From assembly GCA_945947905.1 (NCBI GenBank), contig CAMEZO010000005.1, positions 1-45,248 on the forward strand: 45,248 bases of DNA, given 5' to 3'. This stretch comes from an uncultured bacterium. Lineage in GTDB: Bacteria; Verrucomicrobiota; Verrucomicrobiia; Verrucomicrobiales; Akkermansiaceae. This document shows, in pieces, positions 10,388-20,182 of the stretch (position 1 is its first letter; each line of letters opens with the position of its first letter). The notes under the pieces were generated by a model. It did no database searches. It saw only the letters and a list, made by a program, of their open reading frames with translations, and had not been told where the DNA came from. The position numbers and the translations under genes are program-made.

Positions 10388-13300
10388 TTACATGGTGGAA
10401 TCATCGTCCTCGTCGTGGAAATCGGCGTCATCATCGTCACCGAAATCATCGTCGCGGTCGCCGTTCTCCTCCTCGTCCTCGCCGGCAGCCAGCAAGTCGA
10501 AGAGCTCGTCGGTGGTCTTGGGTGCGTTCTCGCGGTCCTTGCGCTCCATGGGTTGTACATTGAGGCAGAGGGCCTGCATTTCCTTGATGAGCACGTTGAA
10601 GGACTCCGGCGTACCGGCCTCCAGGGAGTTGTCGCCCTTCACGATGTTCTCGTAGATGCGGGTACGGCCCTGCACGTCATCGGACTTGACGGTGAGGAGC
10701 TCCTGGAGGGTATAGGCAGCGCCGTATGCCTCCATGGCCCACACCTCCATTTCTCCGAAGCGCTGGCCACCGCGCTGGGCCTTGCCGCCCAGAGGTTGCT
10801 GCGTGACGAGCGAGTAGGTACCCACGGCACGGGCGTGCACCTTGTCCGCCACCAAGTGATTGAGCTTGAGCATGTAGGTGTAGCCCACCACCACGGGGTA
10901 GTGGAAATACTCGCCGGTCAGGCCGTCGATGAGGCGGCTCTTACCGGCCACCGTGCCATCCTTGCCGTCGCCCACCCAGGAGAACCCGGGCACCTGCTTG
11001 GCCTTGCTCATGAAGTCCCAGATGCGGGATTCGTCGATGCCGTCGAACACCGGGGTAGCAACCTTGAAGCCGAGGGCCTTGGCCGCCACACCCAAGTGAG
11101 CCTCCAACACCTGGCCCACGTTCATTCGGGAGGGCACGCCCAGCGGGTTCAGAATGATGTCCACCGGGGTACCGTCCTCGAGGTAGGGCATATCCTCCAC
11201 CGGGAGCACGCGCGAGCAAACGCCCTTGTTACCGTGGCGGCCTGCCATCTTATCACCCACACCCAGCTTACGCTTGGCGGCGATGTAGACCTTCACCTCG
11301 GTGACGACACCGGGATCCATCTCCGCACCGGCCTCGATCTGGTCCAACTTGCGCTCGCGCTCGTGGTCCAGCTCCTCGAAGCGGCTCTCGAAGCTGTTCA
11401 TGATGTCGAAGATCTGGTTGCGGACGGGGCTCTCGTTCATCTCCACCTGCCCGTGGTTCTCCGCGAGCTTGCGGAGCAGGGTCTTGGTGATCTTCTTGCC
11501 GGCCGGCAGAATCGTCTCGCCCGATCCGGCGCGCGTTACCTCCAACGGAATCTTCTCACCCAGCAGGCGGCCGGAGAGCTTCTCCGTCAGTTGGTTAATC
11601 AAGTCGGAACGGCTCTTTTCGTAGTCGCTGTCGACCTTCTGGCGCTGCTTCTGGCTCTCCTTCTCCAAGTCGGTGGCGGGGGCACCGGGGGCGCTGGAGC
11701 GCACAACACGGATGTCCATCACCACGCCCGTCGTGCCCGGCGGCACGCGCAGAGAGGTGTCCTTCACGTCAGCGGCCTTCTCGCCGAAGATGGCGCGCAG
11801 CAGGCGCTCCTCCGGAGCAAGGTCGGTCTCGCTCTTGGGGGTAATCTTACCCACGAGGATGTCGCCGGGCTTCACCTCGGCACCGATGCGTACCACGCCG
11901 TCCGGTCCGAGGTTCTTGAGGGCATCATCGCCCACGTTCGGGATATCGCGGGTGATTTCCTCCGGCCCGAGCTTGGTATCGCGAGCCTTCTCCTCGAACT
12001 CCTCGATGTGGATGGACGTGTAGGCATCCTCCTGCGCCAAGCGCTCGGAGATGATGATGGCGTCCTCGAAGTTGTAGCCGTACCAGGACATGTAAGCCAC
12101 CAGCACGTTGCGACCCAGAGCCAGCTCACCGCCGTCGGTGCAGGGGCCGTCAGCCAGCACATCACCGGCCTTCACGGTCTGACCGCGCTCCACGATGGGA
12201 TGCTGGTTGATGCAGGTGGAGGCATTGGAGCGCATGAACTTGCGAAGCTGGTAGACGTAGATGCCCTTCTCGACATCCGTGGTAATGCAGCTCGGCTCGG
12301 AAAGCCAACGCTGCGGGGGCACCGGCAGGTTGCCGTCCGGCGTCGTCACGATGTACTCTGCCGTGGCAGAAGCAACGACACCCGGCCCCTTGGCGCAGAC
12401 CACGGCGCAACTGTCGCGGGCGCACTTGGCCTCAATGCCCGTGCCCACCAACGGAGCCTGGTTCACCATCAACGGCACACCCTGGCGCTGCATGTTGGCA
12501 CCCATCAAAGCACGGTTGGCGTCATCGTGCTCCAGGAAGGGAATGAGACCGGCGGCGATGGAGATAATCTGCTTGGGGGAGACGTCCATGTACTCCACCT
12601 TGCGGGGGTCAACCTCGATGAATTCACCCTTGGAGCGGGCCGTGATGCGGCTCTTCACGAAGTGCCCCGTGCCGTCGTCGCGGTCCAACTCGTTGTTGGC
12701 CTGGGCGATCATGTGGTACTCCTCCTTGTCCGCCGTCAGGTAATCCACCTCATTGGTCACGATGACCTCGGTGTCAATCACCTCGCCCTTCTTGTTCTTC
12801 TTCTCCACGTGCTTGACGCGGCGGAACGGTGTCTCGATGAAGCCGTACTCATCAATGCGGGCATAGGTGCACAGCGAGTTGATCAGACCGATGTTCGGAC
12901 CTTCCGGGGTCTCAATCGGGCAGATACGGCCGTAGTGAGAGGGATGCACGTCTCGCACCTCGAAGCCGGCGCGGTCGCGGTTCAGACCGCCCGGGCCGAG
13001 GGCAGAGAGGCGGCGCTTGTGTGTCAGCTCGGCCAGCGGGTTGATCTGGTCCATGAACTGGGAAAGCTGGCTGCGGCCGAAGAAGTCTCGCACGACAGCG
13101 CTGAGCGCCTTCGGGTTGATGAGCTTGCTGGGCGTCAGGTCCTGCTTGGTCGGGTCGCACAGGGTCATGCGCTCCTTCACCAGACGCTCCGTGCGGGCAA
13201 GGCCCACGCGGCACTGGTTGGCAATCAACTCACCCACGGCACGCACGCGGCGGCTGCCCAAGTGGTCGATGTCGTCCACCTGGCCCTCGCCGTGCTTCAA

Positions 13301-14416
13301 CTTGAGCATGTACTTGATGGCCGTCAGGAAGTCAATGGGCTGGATGAGACGCACGTCCTCCGGCACGTCCAGACCGAGCTTCTGGTTGATCTTGTAGCGA
13401 CCGACGCGGGTCAGGTCGTACTTCTTCTCCTCCTTGAACAGGCGGTCCAGAGCCGTGGCAGCCTGCTGCACGGAGGCAGGGTCACCGGGGCGGAACTTGC
13501 GGAAAATCTCCTTGAGAGCGGACTCACGGTCGTGAGCCAAGTCCTTCTTGAGGGTCTTGATGAGGGTTTCCTCCTCGCGCTGGTCAATGACCTCGATTTC
13601 CTCGATGCCCAGATCCTGCATGCGACGCAGAGCGGTACCGCTGATGGGCTCGTAGGCCTTGGCAATCACGTTCACGCGGGTGTCACCGTACTTCACATCC
13701 TCAAAGGGAACAAGGTTCTCAAGCTCCTCGCTCGTCACATCCTTAAGACGGATGCGCTGGATGGTGTAGAACTGCTCCACCAGCTGGCGGTCCGTTTCAT
13801 AGCCCAGATAGCGCAGGAAAGTCGTGGCCAGGAACTTGCGACGGCGGCGGCGGCGATCCAGGAACACATACATCAGGTCGCTGGTGTCAAACTGCACCTC
13901 CAGCCAAGAGCCGCGATCCGGGATGATGCGGAAGGAGAAGATGTCCTTGCCATTCGTGTGGTGCGTCTTCTCAAAGCAGATGCCCGGGGAACGGTGCAGC
14001 TGGGCCACGATAACACGCTCCGCTCCGTTGATGACGAAGGTGCCGCGATCCGTGATCATGGGAATCTCGCCCATGTACACGTTCTCCTCAGACTTGTAGT
14101 CCGCACAGACAATGCGGAACTTCACGTACAGCGAGGCACTGTACGTCTCACCTGCGCGGATGGCCGCGTAGTCCGACATCTTCGGCGGCGAAACTTCGTA
14201 GGAAATGTACTCCAAACGAATGTGGTCGTCGTAACTCTGAATCGGGAAATTCTCAACAAAGATGGCCTGGAGACCCATTTTGAGTCTCTTGTCGGGTTCG
14301 GTGAAGCGCTGGAGGAACTCCTCGTAGGACTTCGTCTGAATCTCGATCAAGTTGGGCGGTTCAATGACCTCCTTGATCTTACCGAAACTAATTCGCTCTT
14401 GTGTGGGCTTTGACAT
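10388..14416 (-). CDS. rpoB: DNA-directed RNA polymerase subunit beta
   Basis: The beta subunit of RNA polymerase. The ORF opens upstream at a TTG (14539), but that extension does not resemble RpoB; the ATG at about 14416 starting MSKPTQERISFGKI gives 1342 residues, the usual length. Motifs include the rifampicin region FFGRSQLSQFMDQINPLAELTHKRRLSALGPGGLNRDRAGFEVRDVH, the C-terminal GRHGNKGVCSRVLPVEDMP, and the switch region GKAQRGGQRFGEMEVWAMEAYGAA. In E. coli numbering residue 508 is Arg and 518 is Ile; the His526 and Ser531 equivalents are kept. Arg508 and GGLN match my memory of Chlamydia. The C-terminal 30 residues are very acidic. Codons TTA, CTA and TCA are absent apart from TCA at codon 2, so an antisense ORF runs along the whole gene. 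Confidence 0.98.
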   Translation of the reverse strand: MSKPTQERISFGKIKEVIEPPNLIEIQTKSYEEFLQRFTEPDKRLKMGLQAIFVENFPIQSYDDHIRLEYISYEVSPPKMSDYAAIRAGETYSASLYVKFRIVCADYKSEENVYMGEIPMITDRGTFVINGAERVIVAQLHRSPGICFEKTHHTNGKDIFSFRIIPDRGSWLEVQFDTSDLMYVFLDRRRRRRKFLATTFLRYLGYETDRQLVEQFYTIQRIRLKDVTSEELENLVPFEDVKYGDTRVNVIAKAYEPISGTALRRMQDLGIEEIEVIDQREEETLIKTLKKDLAHDRESALKEIFRKFRPGDPASVQQAATALDRLFKEEKKYDLTRVGRYKINQKLGLDVPEDVRLIQPIDFLTAIKYMLKLKHGEGQVDDIDHLGSRRVRAVGELIANQCRVGLARTERLVKERMTLCDPTKQDLTPSKLINPKALSAVVRDFFGRSQLSQFMDQINPLAELTHKRRLSALGPGGLNRDRAGFEVRDVHPSHYGRICPIETPEGPNIGLINSLCTYARIDEYGFIETPFRRVKHVEKKNKKGEVIDTEVIVTNEVDYLTADKEEYHMIAQANNELDRDDGTGHFVKSRITARSKGEFIEVDPRKVEYMDVSPKQIISIAAGLIPFLEHDDANRALMGANMQRQGVPLMVNQAPLVGTGIEAKCARDSCAVVCAKGPGVVASATAEYIVTTPDGNLPVPPQRWLSEPSCITTDVEKGIYVYQLRKFMRSNASTCINQHPIVERGQTVKAGDVLADGPCTDGGELALGRNVLVAYMSWYGYNFEDAIIISERLAQEDAYTSIHIEEFEEKARDTKLGPEEITRDIPNVGDDALKNLGPDGVVRIGAEVKPGDILVGKITPKSETDLAPEERLLRAIFGEKAADVKDTSLRVPPGTTGVVMDIRVVRSSAPGAPATDLEKESQKQRQKVDSDYEKSRSDLINQLTEKLSGRLLGEKIPLEVTRAGSGETILPAGKKITKTLLRKLAENHGQVEMNESPVRNQIFDIMNSFESRFEELDHERERKLDQIEAGAEMDPGVVTEVKVYIAAKRKLGVGDKMAGRHGNKGVCSRVLPVEDMPYLEDGTPVDIILNPLGVPSRMNVGQVLEAHLGVAAKALGFKVATPVFDGIDESRIWDFMSKAKQVPGFSWVGDGKDGTVAGKSRLIDGLTGEYFHYPVVVGYTYMLKLNHLVADKVHARAVGTYSLVTQQPLGGKAQRGGQRFGEMEVWAMEAYGAAYTLQELLTVKSDDVQGRTRIYENIVKGDNSLEAGTPESFNVLIKEMQALCLNVQPMERKDRENAPKTTDELFDLLAAGEDEEENGDRDDDFGDDDDADFHDEDDDSTM

Positions 14417-14611
14417 AAGTTGCCGAAGATGAGGTTTGTTGCACCCGGTACCGGATGCCGGCTCGGTTACCGTCAGGGTAAAACCGACCCGGAGAATGTC
14501 GCCTGTGGGCCATTCCTCGGGTCGATCCAGCCTGCCCAAAACTCTGTTACCTGTTGAGTATCAAGGGTTAACGGTGTATATCAAGATTAGGAAATTTGAG
14601 GGGACGCGAGA

Positions 14612-14638
14612 GCAGGGGGGGACAGAATCCCCCCCTGC
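14612..14638 (-). terminator. Strong hairpin in rplL-rpoB gap (possible attenuator or processing site)
   Basis: A perfect 10 bp stem, GCAGGGGGGG/CCCCCCCTGC with a 7 nt loop, starts 17 bp after the rplL stop. No T run follows on the minus strand, so it is unlikely to stop all transcription. In E. coli this gap holds an attenuator and RNase III site that lower rpoBC relative to rplJL; the position matches, the mechanism is inferred. Confidence 0.55.
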
Positions 14639-14654
14639 ACGCAGGAAAAAGAGC

Positions 14655-15029
14655 TTACTTGATCGTGACCTTGGCACCGGCCTTCTCAAGCTCGGCCTTG
14701 GCCTTCTCAGCCTCCTCCTTGGAGACACCCTCCAGCACCTTGGCGGGAGCGGACTCCACGAGCTTCTTCGCGTCGGCAAGACCGAGACCGGCCTTGATGG
14801 CACGGACAGCCTTAATGGCGGCAATCTTGTTGCCACCGGCATCCGTGAGCTCAACGTCGAACTCCGTCTTCTCCTCAGCAGCTTCAGCAGCGGCGGCGGG
14901 AGCAGCAGCAGCAGCCACGGGGGCAGCAGCGGACACGCCCCACTTCTCCTCGAGCATCTTCACCAGCTCAGCAGCCTCGAGGATGGTCAGCTTACCGAGT
15001 TCTTCTGCGATCGTATTCAAATCAGCCAT
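14655..15029 (-). CDS. rplL: 50S ribosomal protein L7/L12
   Basis: The ribosomal stalk protein that recruits translation factors. 124 residues: N-terminal dimerisation helices ([26 protein letters not shown]), Ala-rich hinge ([15 protein letters not shown]), and globular C-terminal domain ([47 protein letters not shown]...). The factor-binding helix residues are intact. It follows rplJ after a 147 bp gap with its own predicted promoter, consistent with the need for four or more copies per ribosome. No Shine-Dalgarno (AATTAAATACACACGACA before ATG). Confidence 0.98.
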   Translation of the reverse strand: MADLNTIAEELGKLTILEAAELVKMLEEKWGVSAAAPVAAAAAPAAAAEAAEEKTEFDVELTDAGGNKIAAIKAVRAIKAGLGLADAKKLVESAPAKVLEGVSKEEAEKAKAELEKAGAKVTIK

Positions 15030-15140
15030 TGTCGTGTGTATTTAATTGGTTCTTAGTCGCGGGCGGGGGCTCCCCACCCATTTCAGTTCTCACCGGCCGG
15101 AGAGCCGACAGAGTACCTAATTTTGTTTCAGGCGGCGAGT

Positions 15141-15169
15141 GGTGTACCACAACACCGCCATCTTGTCAA
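15141..15169 (-). promoter_or_regulatory. Internal promoter for rplL(-rpoBC)
   Basis: Within the rplJ-rplL gap: -35 TTGACA (15164-15169), 17 bp, -10 TACACC (15141-15146). The -35 box is perfect, the -10 box is fair. It would give a leader of about 100 nt to rplL. Confidence 0.5.
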
Positions 15170-15176
15170 GTGTTTT

Positions 15177-15707
15177 TTACTCCGCAGACGCAGATTCTTC
15201 GGTGGAACCACCGTTTTCTTTGTCCACGTAGGCCTGAATGACGCGAGCCAGAGCAGAGGCCGCACCATTGATGGTACCGAGCAAGGTAGCGAGCAGGACC
15301 TCGCGGCTGGGCAGATCGCCGAGGGCGGTGATCTTATCCGGGGTCAGCTCTGCGCCGTCGAGAATACCCACCTTGTAGGCGGTCTTCTTGGACTTCTTGG
15401 CGAAGGTGTTGATAGCCTTAGCCGCGGCGCAGACATCCTTCTCACCCATCACATAGGCCGTCTGGCCCTTGAGGGAGGCAGAGATGTCCGGCAGACCGGC
15501 CTTGGCGATGGCCTTGGCCATAAAGGTATTCTTGGCAACCACACAGGTGGCACCGGCCTCCGCCAGTGCAGCGCGCAGCTCGGTGAACTCAGGAACCGTC
15601 ACGGCCGTGTAATCGATCACCAGCACGAAGGGAGAGGAATTCACCTTCTCCGCGAGCTGATCGATGATGGTCGTCTTATCGGGATTCACTTTCTTCTCAG
15701 TGCTCAT
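15177..15707 (-). CDS. rplJ: 50S ribosomal protein L10
   Basis: The base of the L7/L12 stalk; its C-terminal helix anchors the L12 dimers. 176 residues, normal length, beginning MSTEKKVNPDKTTIIDQLAEKVNSSPFVLVIDYTAVTVPEFTELRAALAEAGA. The rplA-rplJ gap is only 24 bp, so there is no room for the usual L10-L12 autoregulatory leader directly before it. No Shine-Dalgarno is seen (GATACAAGACT before ATG). Confidence 0.97.
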   Translation of the reverse strand: MSTEKKVNPDKTTIIDQLAEKVNSSPFVLVIDYTAVTVPEFTELRAALAEAGATCVVAKNTFMAKAIAKAGLPDISASLKGQTAYVMGEKDVCAAAKAINTFAKKSKKTAYKVGILDGAELTPDKITALGDLPSREVLLATLLGTINGAASALARVIQAYVDKENGGSTEESASAE

Positions 15708-15731
15708 AGTCTTGTATCCGAATCAGGGTTC

Positions 15732-16430
15732 TTACTTAGCGAATTCCACCTGGCTGAGAGCCAGGCCCGGGTTCATGCTGCTCGCCATCGTGGCGGCGGC
15801 AATGTACGCACCCTTGGCACCGGAGGGACGAGCCTTGACCACGGCACCGATGAAGGCGCGGGCGTTCTCGGCAAGTTTCTCGCTGTCGAAGGACAGCTTA
15901 CCGATGGCGGCGGAGATGTTGGCGTTCTTGTCGACCTTGAAGTCCACACGGCCGGCCTTCACCTCGCGCACAGCCTTGGCTGTGTCGTCGGTCACCGTAC
16001 CGGTCTTGGGGTTCGGCATCAGGCCGCGCGGGCCGAGGATTCGGGCAATCTTGCGCACCTGGGCCATGGCACCCGGCGTGGCGATTGCACTGTCGAAGTC
16101 AAGGAAGCCACCCTGGATTTCCTTGATCAGGTCATCCAAACCGACTTTCTCGGCACCGGCCTCAAGGGCAGCCTGGGCAGCTTCGCCCTGGGCAAACACG
16201 ATGACGCGGACATTCTTACCCGTGCCGTGGGGCAGGGCAACGGAGCCGCGCACCATCTGGTCGGACTTGCGGGGATCCACCGTCAGGCGGAACGAGACCG
16301 TGACCGTCGGGTCGAACTTGGGCGCCGGGAAGCTCTTCATCACTTCCACCGCCTCGTCCACACTGTAGGTCTTGGTCTTATCAACGAGCTTAGCAGCCTC
16401 GTTGTAGCGCTTGGAGCGTTTAGTAGACAT
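15732..16430 (-). CDS. rplA: 50S ribosomal protein L1
   Basis: L1 forms the mobile stalk at the E site and is often the translational repressor of its own operon. 232 residues, standard length, with the family motif ILGPRGLMPNPKTGTVTDD and the N-terminal KRYNEAAKLVDKTKTYSVDEAVEVMK. Followed by rplJ after 24 bp and preceded by rplK with 52 bp. No Shine-Dalgarno (CTGCTACAACAAT before ATG). Confidence 0.98.
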   Translation of the reverse strand: MSTKRSKRYNEAAKLVDKTKTYSVDEAVEVMKSFPAPKFDPTVTVSFRLTVDPRKSDQMVRGSVALPHGTGKNVRVIVFAQGEAAQAALEAGAEKVGLDDLIKEIQGGFLDFDSAIATPGAMAQVRKIARILGPRGLMPNPKTGTVTDDTAKAVREVKAGRVDFKVDKNANISAAIGKLSFDSEKLAENARAFIGAVVKARPSGAKGAYIAAATMASSMNPGLALSQVEFAK

Positions 16431-16482
16431 ATTGTTGTAGCAGTACGTTCGGGTTAATGTTCAATCCTCCTGCATGGAAGGC

Positions 16483-16911
16483 TTACATACCGGTGATCTC
16501 GATGCCCATCTGGCGAGCCTGGCCTGCAAGGATGCGGGCAGCGGCCTCCGGGTTCTTCGTGTTGAGATCCGGCATCTTGGTGTTGACAATCTCCATCAAC
16601 TTCTCCTTGGTGATCTTGGCGACCTTCTTCTTGTTCGGCTCGCCGGAGCCGGACTCGATGTTGGCAGCCTTCTTCAGGAGCATGGCAGCCGGCGGCTGCT
16701 TGGTGATGAAGTCAAAGGACTTGTCCTTGTAAACGGTGATCACGACGGGGAGAACATCACCCTTCTGCTTCATCGTCTTAGCGTTGAACTCTTTGCAGAA
16801 GCCCATGATGTTGACACCGGCCTGACCAAGAGCAGGACCCACGGGCGGCGAGGGTTTCGCGTCGCCGGCAGGAATCTGCAGCTTAATGACTTTAACTACT
16901 TCTTTAGCCAT
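16483..16911 (-). CDS. rplK: 50S ribosomal protein L11
   Basis: L11 binds the GTPase-associated region of 23S rRNA. 142 residues. N-terminal domain [39 protein letters not shown] is the conserved thiostrepton-region sequence with the proline helix. C-terminal rRNA-binding domain: [52 protein letters not shown]. Normal position between nusG and rplA. No Shine-Dalgarno (AACTAACACAACC before ATG). Confidence 0.98.
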   Translation of the reverse strand: MAKEVVKVIKLQIPAGDAKPSPPVGPALGQAGVNIMGFCKEFNAKTMKQKGDVLPVVITVYKDKSFDFITKQPPAAMLLKKAANIESGSGEPNKKKVAKITKEKLMEIVNTKMPDLNTKNPEAAARILAGQARQMGIEITGM

Positions 16912-16984
16912 GGTTGTGTTAGTTTGGTTTTGCTGCCTCTGCCCGGAAAGCCTACCCGAGCACCCGACAGCGGGGAAAATTGTC

Positions 16985-17638
16985 TTACTTGTTCAGCGGG
17001 GATACAGCGCCGTCCTCCTCTCCGGGGGGTACGAGCGACACCTGAGAGTAATCCAGATCCAGCTGGTTGGTGCGGCCGAACATGCTCACGCCCACACGCA
17101 GGCGCCCGCGCTCGGCATCCACCATCTCCACGTTGCCGTGCTCGCCGGCAAAGGCCGTGTCCAGAACCACTACAATGTCGCCCACCTTGTAGTCAACCTT
17201 CGGGCGGGCAGCACCGCTGCAGCGCGCCGCTTCGGCCATCAGGCTCTCCACATCCCGCGGGGACATGGGAAGGGGCTCTCTGTTGCGGCCGCAGGCAAAG
17301 CTGATGACCCCGTCCACCGCCTGAATCTTGTACCAGGCATCGTTGTTCAGGGAGCCATCCGGGCGGCGAAGATCAACGTTCAGGTACACATAGCCCGGGT
17401 AGAGCTTGTGGTCCAGCACATATTTCTTGCCGTTGCGCACTTCCTCGACCTTCTCCGTCGGTACCAAGGGAGCGCTCTTCAGCAGAACGCGCATCTCCTC
17501 ATCCGTCTCAAAAAGCCGGTTCAGGTTCTTGACCGTGCGCCCCTCTTTGTTCGAGAGCACGTGCAGTACATACCACTGTGCACCCGACTCCGTTACGGTG
17601 CGGGTGCCTGTCGATTTGCGGTCGTGAGGGCGAGACAT
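16985..17638 (-). CDS. nusG: Transcription termination/antitermination protein NusG
   Basis: NusG binds RNA polymerase and links it to Rho and the ribosome. 217 residues, longer than the roughly 180 of E. coli. A polar N-terminal extension of about 20 residues ([20 protein letters not shown]) precedes the NGN domain ([19 protein letters not shown]...[11 protein letters not shown]). The C-terminal KOW domain is [42 protein letters not shown] middle segment ([30 protein letters not shown]) is a longer linker. Sits between secE (27 bp) and rplK (73 bp). Confidence 0.97.
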   Translation of the reverse strand: MSRPHDRKSTGTRTVTESGAQWYVLHVLSNKEGRTVKNLNRLFETDEEMRVLLKSAPLVPTEKVEEVRNGKKYVLDHKLYPGYVYLNVDLRRPDGSLNNDAWYKIQAVDGVISFACGRNREPLPMSPRDVESLMAEAARCSGAARPKVDYKVGDIVVVLDTAFAGEHGNVEMVDAERGRLRVGVSMFGRTNQLDLDYSQVSLVPPGEEDGAVSPLNK

Positions 17639-17665
17639 AGCAGCAAATGATGTCGTTGTGTGACG

Positions 17666-17893
17666 TCAGGAGCAGTTCACAATCACCCAGCTCACCACGG
17701 TCGACATGATGAGGTCGAAGAGCGCAACATATGCACCCAGAAGCACCATGGCAATCAGTACCACCGTCGTGGAGCTGCAGAGCTCCTTGTACTTCTTAAA
17801 GCCCTTCACCTTGGGGTCGCTCGACCAAGGCCAAGAGCACTTCTTGAGCTCGCCCTTGACGTTGGCGATAAACTGGAATAATTTGCGGAACAT
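17666..17893 (-). CDS. secE: Preprotein translocase subunit SecE
   Basis: The essential clamp of SecY. 75 residues with one C-terminal transmembrane helix (TTVVLIAMVLLGAYVALFDLIMSTVVSWVI) preceded by the amphipathic helix typical of SecE (NVKGELKKCSWPWSSDPKVKGFKKYKEL, with the conserved W-P). Positioned between tRNA-Trp and nusG, the canonical order. No Shine-Dalgarno before the ATG. Confidence 0.95.
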   Translation of the reverse strand: MFRKLFQFIANVKGELKKCSWPWSSDPKVKGFKKYKELCSSTTVVLIAMVLLGAYVALFDLIMSTVVSWVIVNCS

Positions 17894-17944
17894 TCTTAGT
17901 TGACGTCAGGTTATGTTCAGAGATAAGAAAATCAGAGAAGGTGG

Positions 17945-18017
17945 CAGGGTACGAGAGACTCGAACTCCCAACACGCGGTTTTGGAGACCGCTGCTCTACC
18001 AATTGAGCTAGTACCCT
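17945..18017 (-). tRNA. tRNA-Trp, anticodon CCA
   Basis: 73 nt: acceptor AGGGTAC/GTACCCT with discriminator G, D arm GCTC...GAGC, anticodon stem GCGGT/ACCGC with loop CTCCAAA (anticodon CCA), T arm GGGAG-TTCGAGT-CTCTC. No encoded CCA. It sits between tuf and secE, a very widespread bacterial order, and is probably cotranscribed with secE. Confidence 0.97.
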
Positions 18018-18038
18018 ATATACCTTATCTGATTTTTT

Positions 18039-18086
18039 CGGCCTCATCGGGAGGCACCCGCGTTACCGGGGGTGCCTCCCGGGCCG
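18039..18086 (-). terminator. Strong hairpin between tuf and tRNA-Trp
   Basis: An 11 bp stem GGGAGGCACCC/GGGTGCCTCCC with a 10 nt loop, extended outward by CGGCC/GGCCG. On the minus strand it is followed by GAAAAAATC rather than T residues. It could be a processing or 3'-stabilising stem that separates tuf mRNA from the tRNA-Trp-secE transcript rather than a simple intrinsic terminator. Confidence 0.5.
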
Positions 18087-18141
18087 AGGACTCAATCCCC
18101 CGGGCGGGGGAATCGATGCCCTATGTTAAGTGTTGCAGCAA

Positions 18142-19323
<1,182 letters not shown>

Positions 19324-19374
19324 AATTGTAATGGATTTGTGTGTTTGGGCTGCTTATTCTTGCAAGAGTCCGGA

Positions 19375-19446
<72 letters not shown>

Positions 19447-19492
19447 GTTTCGGCTCCGTATGTCTTTATCGGAAAGACATGAAAGCAGGGGC

Positions 19493-19521
19493 AGTATACA
19501 CGATTTTTCTTCATGCGTCAA
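19493..19521 (-). promoter_or_regulatory. Promoter of tRNA-Thr-tuf
   Basis: -35 TTGACG (19516-19521), 17 bp, -10 TATACT (19493-19498): the best consensus match in the window, fitting a highly expressed unit. Transcription would start about 40 nt before the tRNA. The flanking 19522-19570 is T-rich and otherwise empty. Confidence 0.8.
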
Positions 19522-19631
19522 TCTTAATTCTTCATTTTTTTCATTTTTTTCGATTTTTTCTGTCGCGACCCCCATAAACAGTTGGCAAGATAGATTGAAA
19601 ACGGGGGAGAAAGCGAGCAAAATGGAGGCCT

Positions 19632-20111
19632 ATGAAGAACACTGCATTCATCACAGCGATGGTGCTGGCGGCCTTCGGAGCCCATGGAGCCGAGCCGGCA
19701 GCGTGCAACGAGAAGAAATGCGACGAGGGCAAGAAGTGCCCCCCGTGCTGCTGCCCGGCGAATCCGGAGGAGACGCTGAACGTGGAGCGGGTGACCCTCT
19801 TGGCCGCCAACGGCGATCCCGTGGCGCAGTTCACGCTGGCCTGGCTGACGGAGAACGGCGTGAACACGCCGAAGGACGCCGAGAAGGCGAACGGCATGTA
19901 CGCCGCCTCCCTGGCCGGTCTGGAGAAGGCAGCCGCAGAGGGGAACGGCGCGGCCTGTCGGGCCCTAGCGCACATGTACGCCGAGGGCAAGGGCGTGACG
20001 AAGAACCCCGAGCTGGCAGAGAAGTACGCTGCCATGGCCAAGGCCTGTGCCGATAAGGCTGCCGCCGAGGCGAAGACTGAGAAGCCCGCCCCGGCTCCTG
20101 CCGATAAGTAA
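19632..20111 (+). CDS. Small secreted Sel1-repeat-like protein
   Basis: 159 residues with a signal peptide (MKNTAFITAMVLAAFGAHG), then a Cys-rich stretch (CNEKKCDEGKKCPPCCC) and two Sel1-like helical repeats (NGDPVAQFTLAWLTENGVNTPKDAEKA and NGAACRALAHMYAEGKGVTKNPELAEKYA), ending in an Ala/Lys/Pro tail. Sel1 repeats are protein-interaction solenoids; here the protein should be periplasmic. GGAGG lies 4 nt before the ATG, one of few clear Shine-Dalgarno sites in the window, and sets the start. Convergent with truA. Function unknown; the six clustered cysteines could bind metal or form disulfides. Confidence 0.8.
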   Translation: MKNTAFITAMVLAAFGAHGAEPAACNEKKCDEGKKCPPCCCPANPEETLNVERVTLLAANGDPVAQFTLAWLTENGVNTPKDAEKANGMYAASLAGLEKAAAEGNGAACRALAHMYAEGKGVTKNPELAEKYAAMAKACADKAAAEAKTEKPAPAPADK

Positions 20112-20140
20112 GCACCATCCCCCGGCTGAGTAAGTCGGTC

Positions 20141-20179
20141 GCGCTCGTCCTGCCTGTCGCTCGGTGGGGCGGGCGCTTT
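20141..20179 (+). terminator. Weak terminator-like hairpin after Sel1-like gene
   Basis: GCGCTCGTCC pairs with GGGCGGGCGC (10 bp, two G-T pairs, loop of 16) followed by TTT, between the convergent Sel1-like gene and truA. Confidence 0.35.
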
Positions 20180-20182
20180 GAG

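Noticed and set aside
10379-14413. 1344-codon plus-strand ORF opposite rpoB
   Set aside because: In register with rpoB codons; its openness follows from absence of TTA, CTA and TCA. Its His/Leu/Val-rich product has no recognisable domain.
14417-14539. 41-codon N-terminal extension of rpoB
   Set aside because: Begins at TTG, unlike any RpoB N-terminus; MSKPTQERISFGKI is the normal start.
15708-15731. L10 autoregulatory leader before rplJ
   Set aside because: Only 24 bp separate rplA and rplJ, too short for the structured leader.
19522-19570. T-rich tract as a terminator for plus-strand transcription
   Set aside because: No stem precedes the T runs and no plus-strand gene lies upstream.
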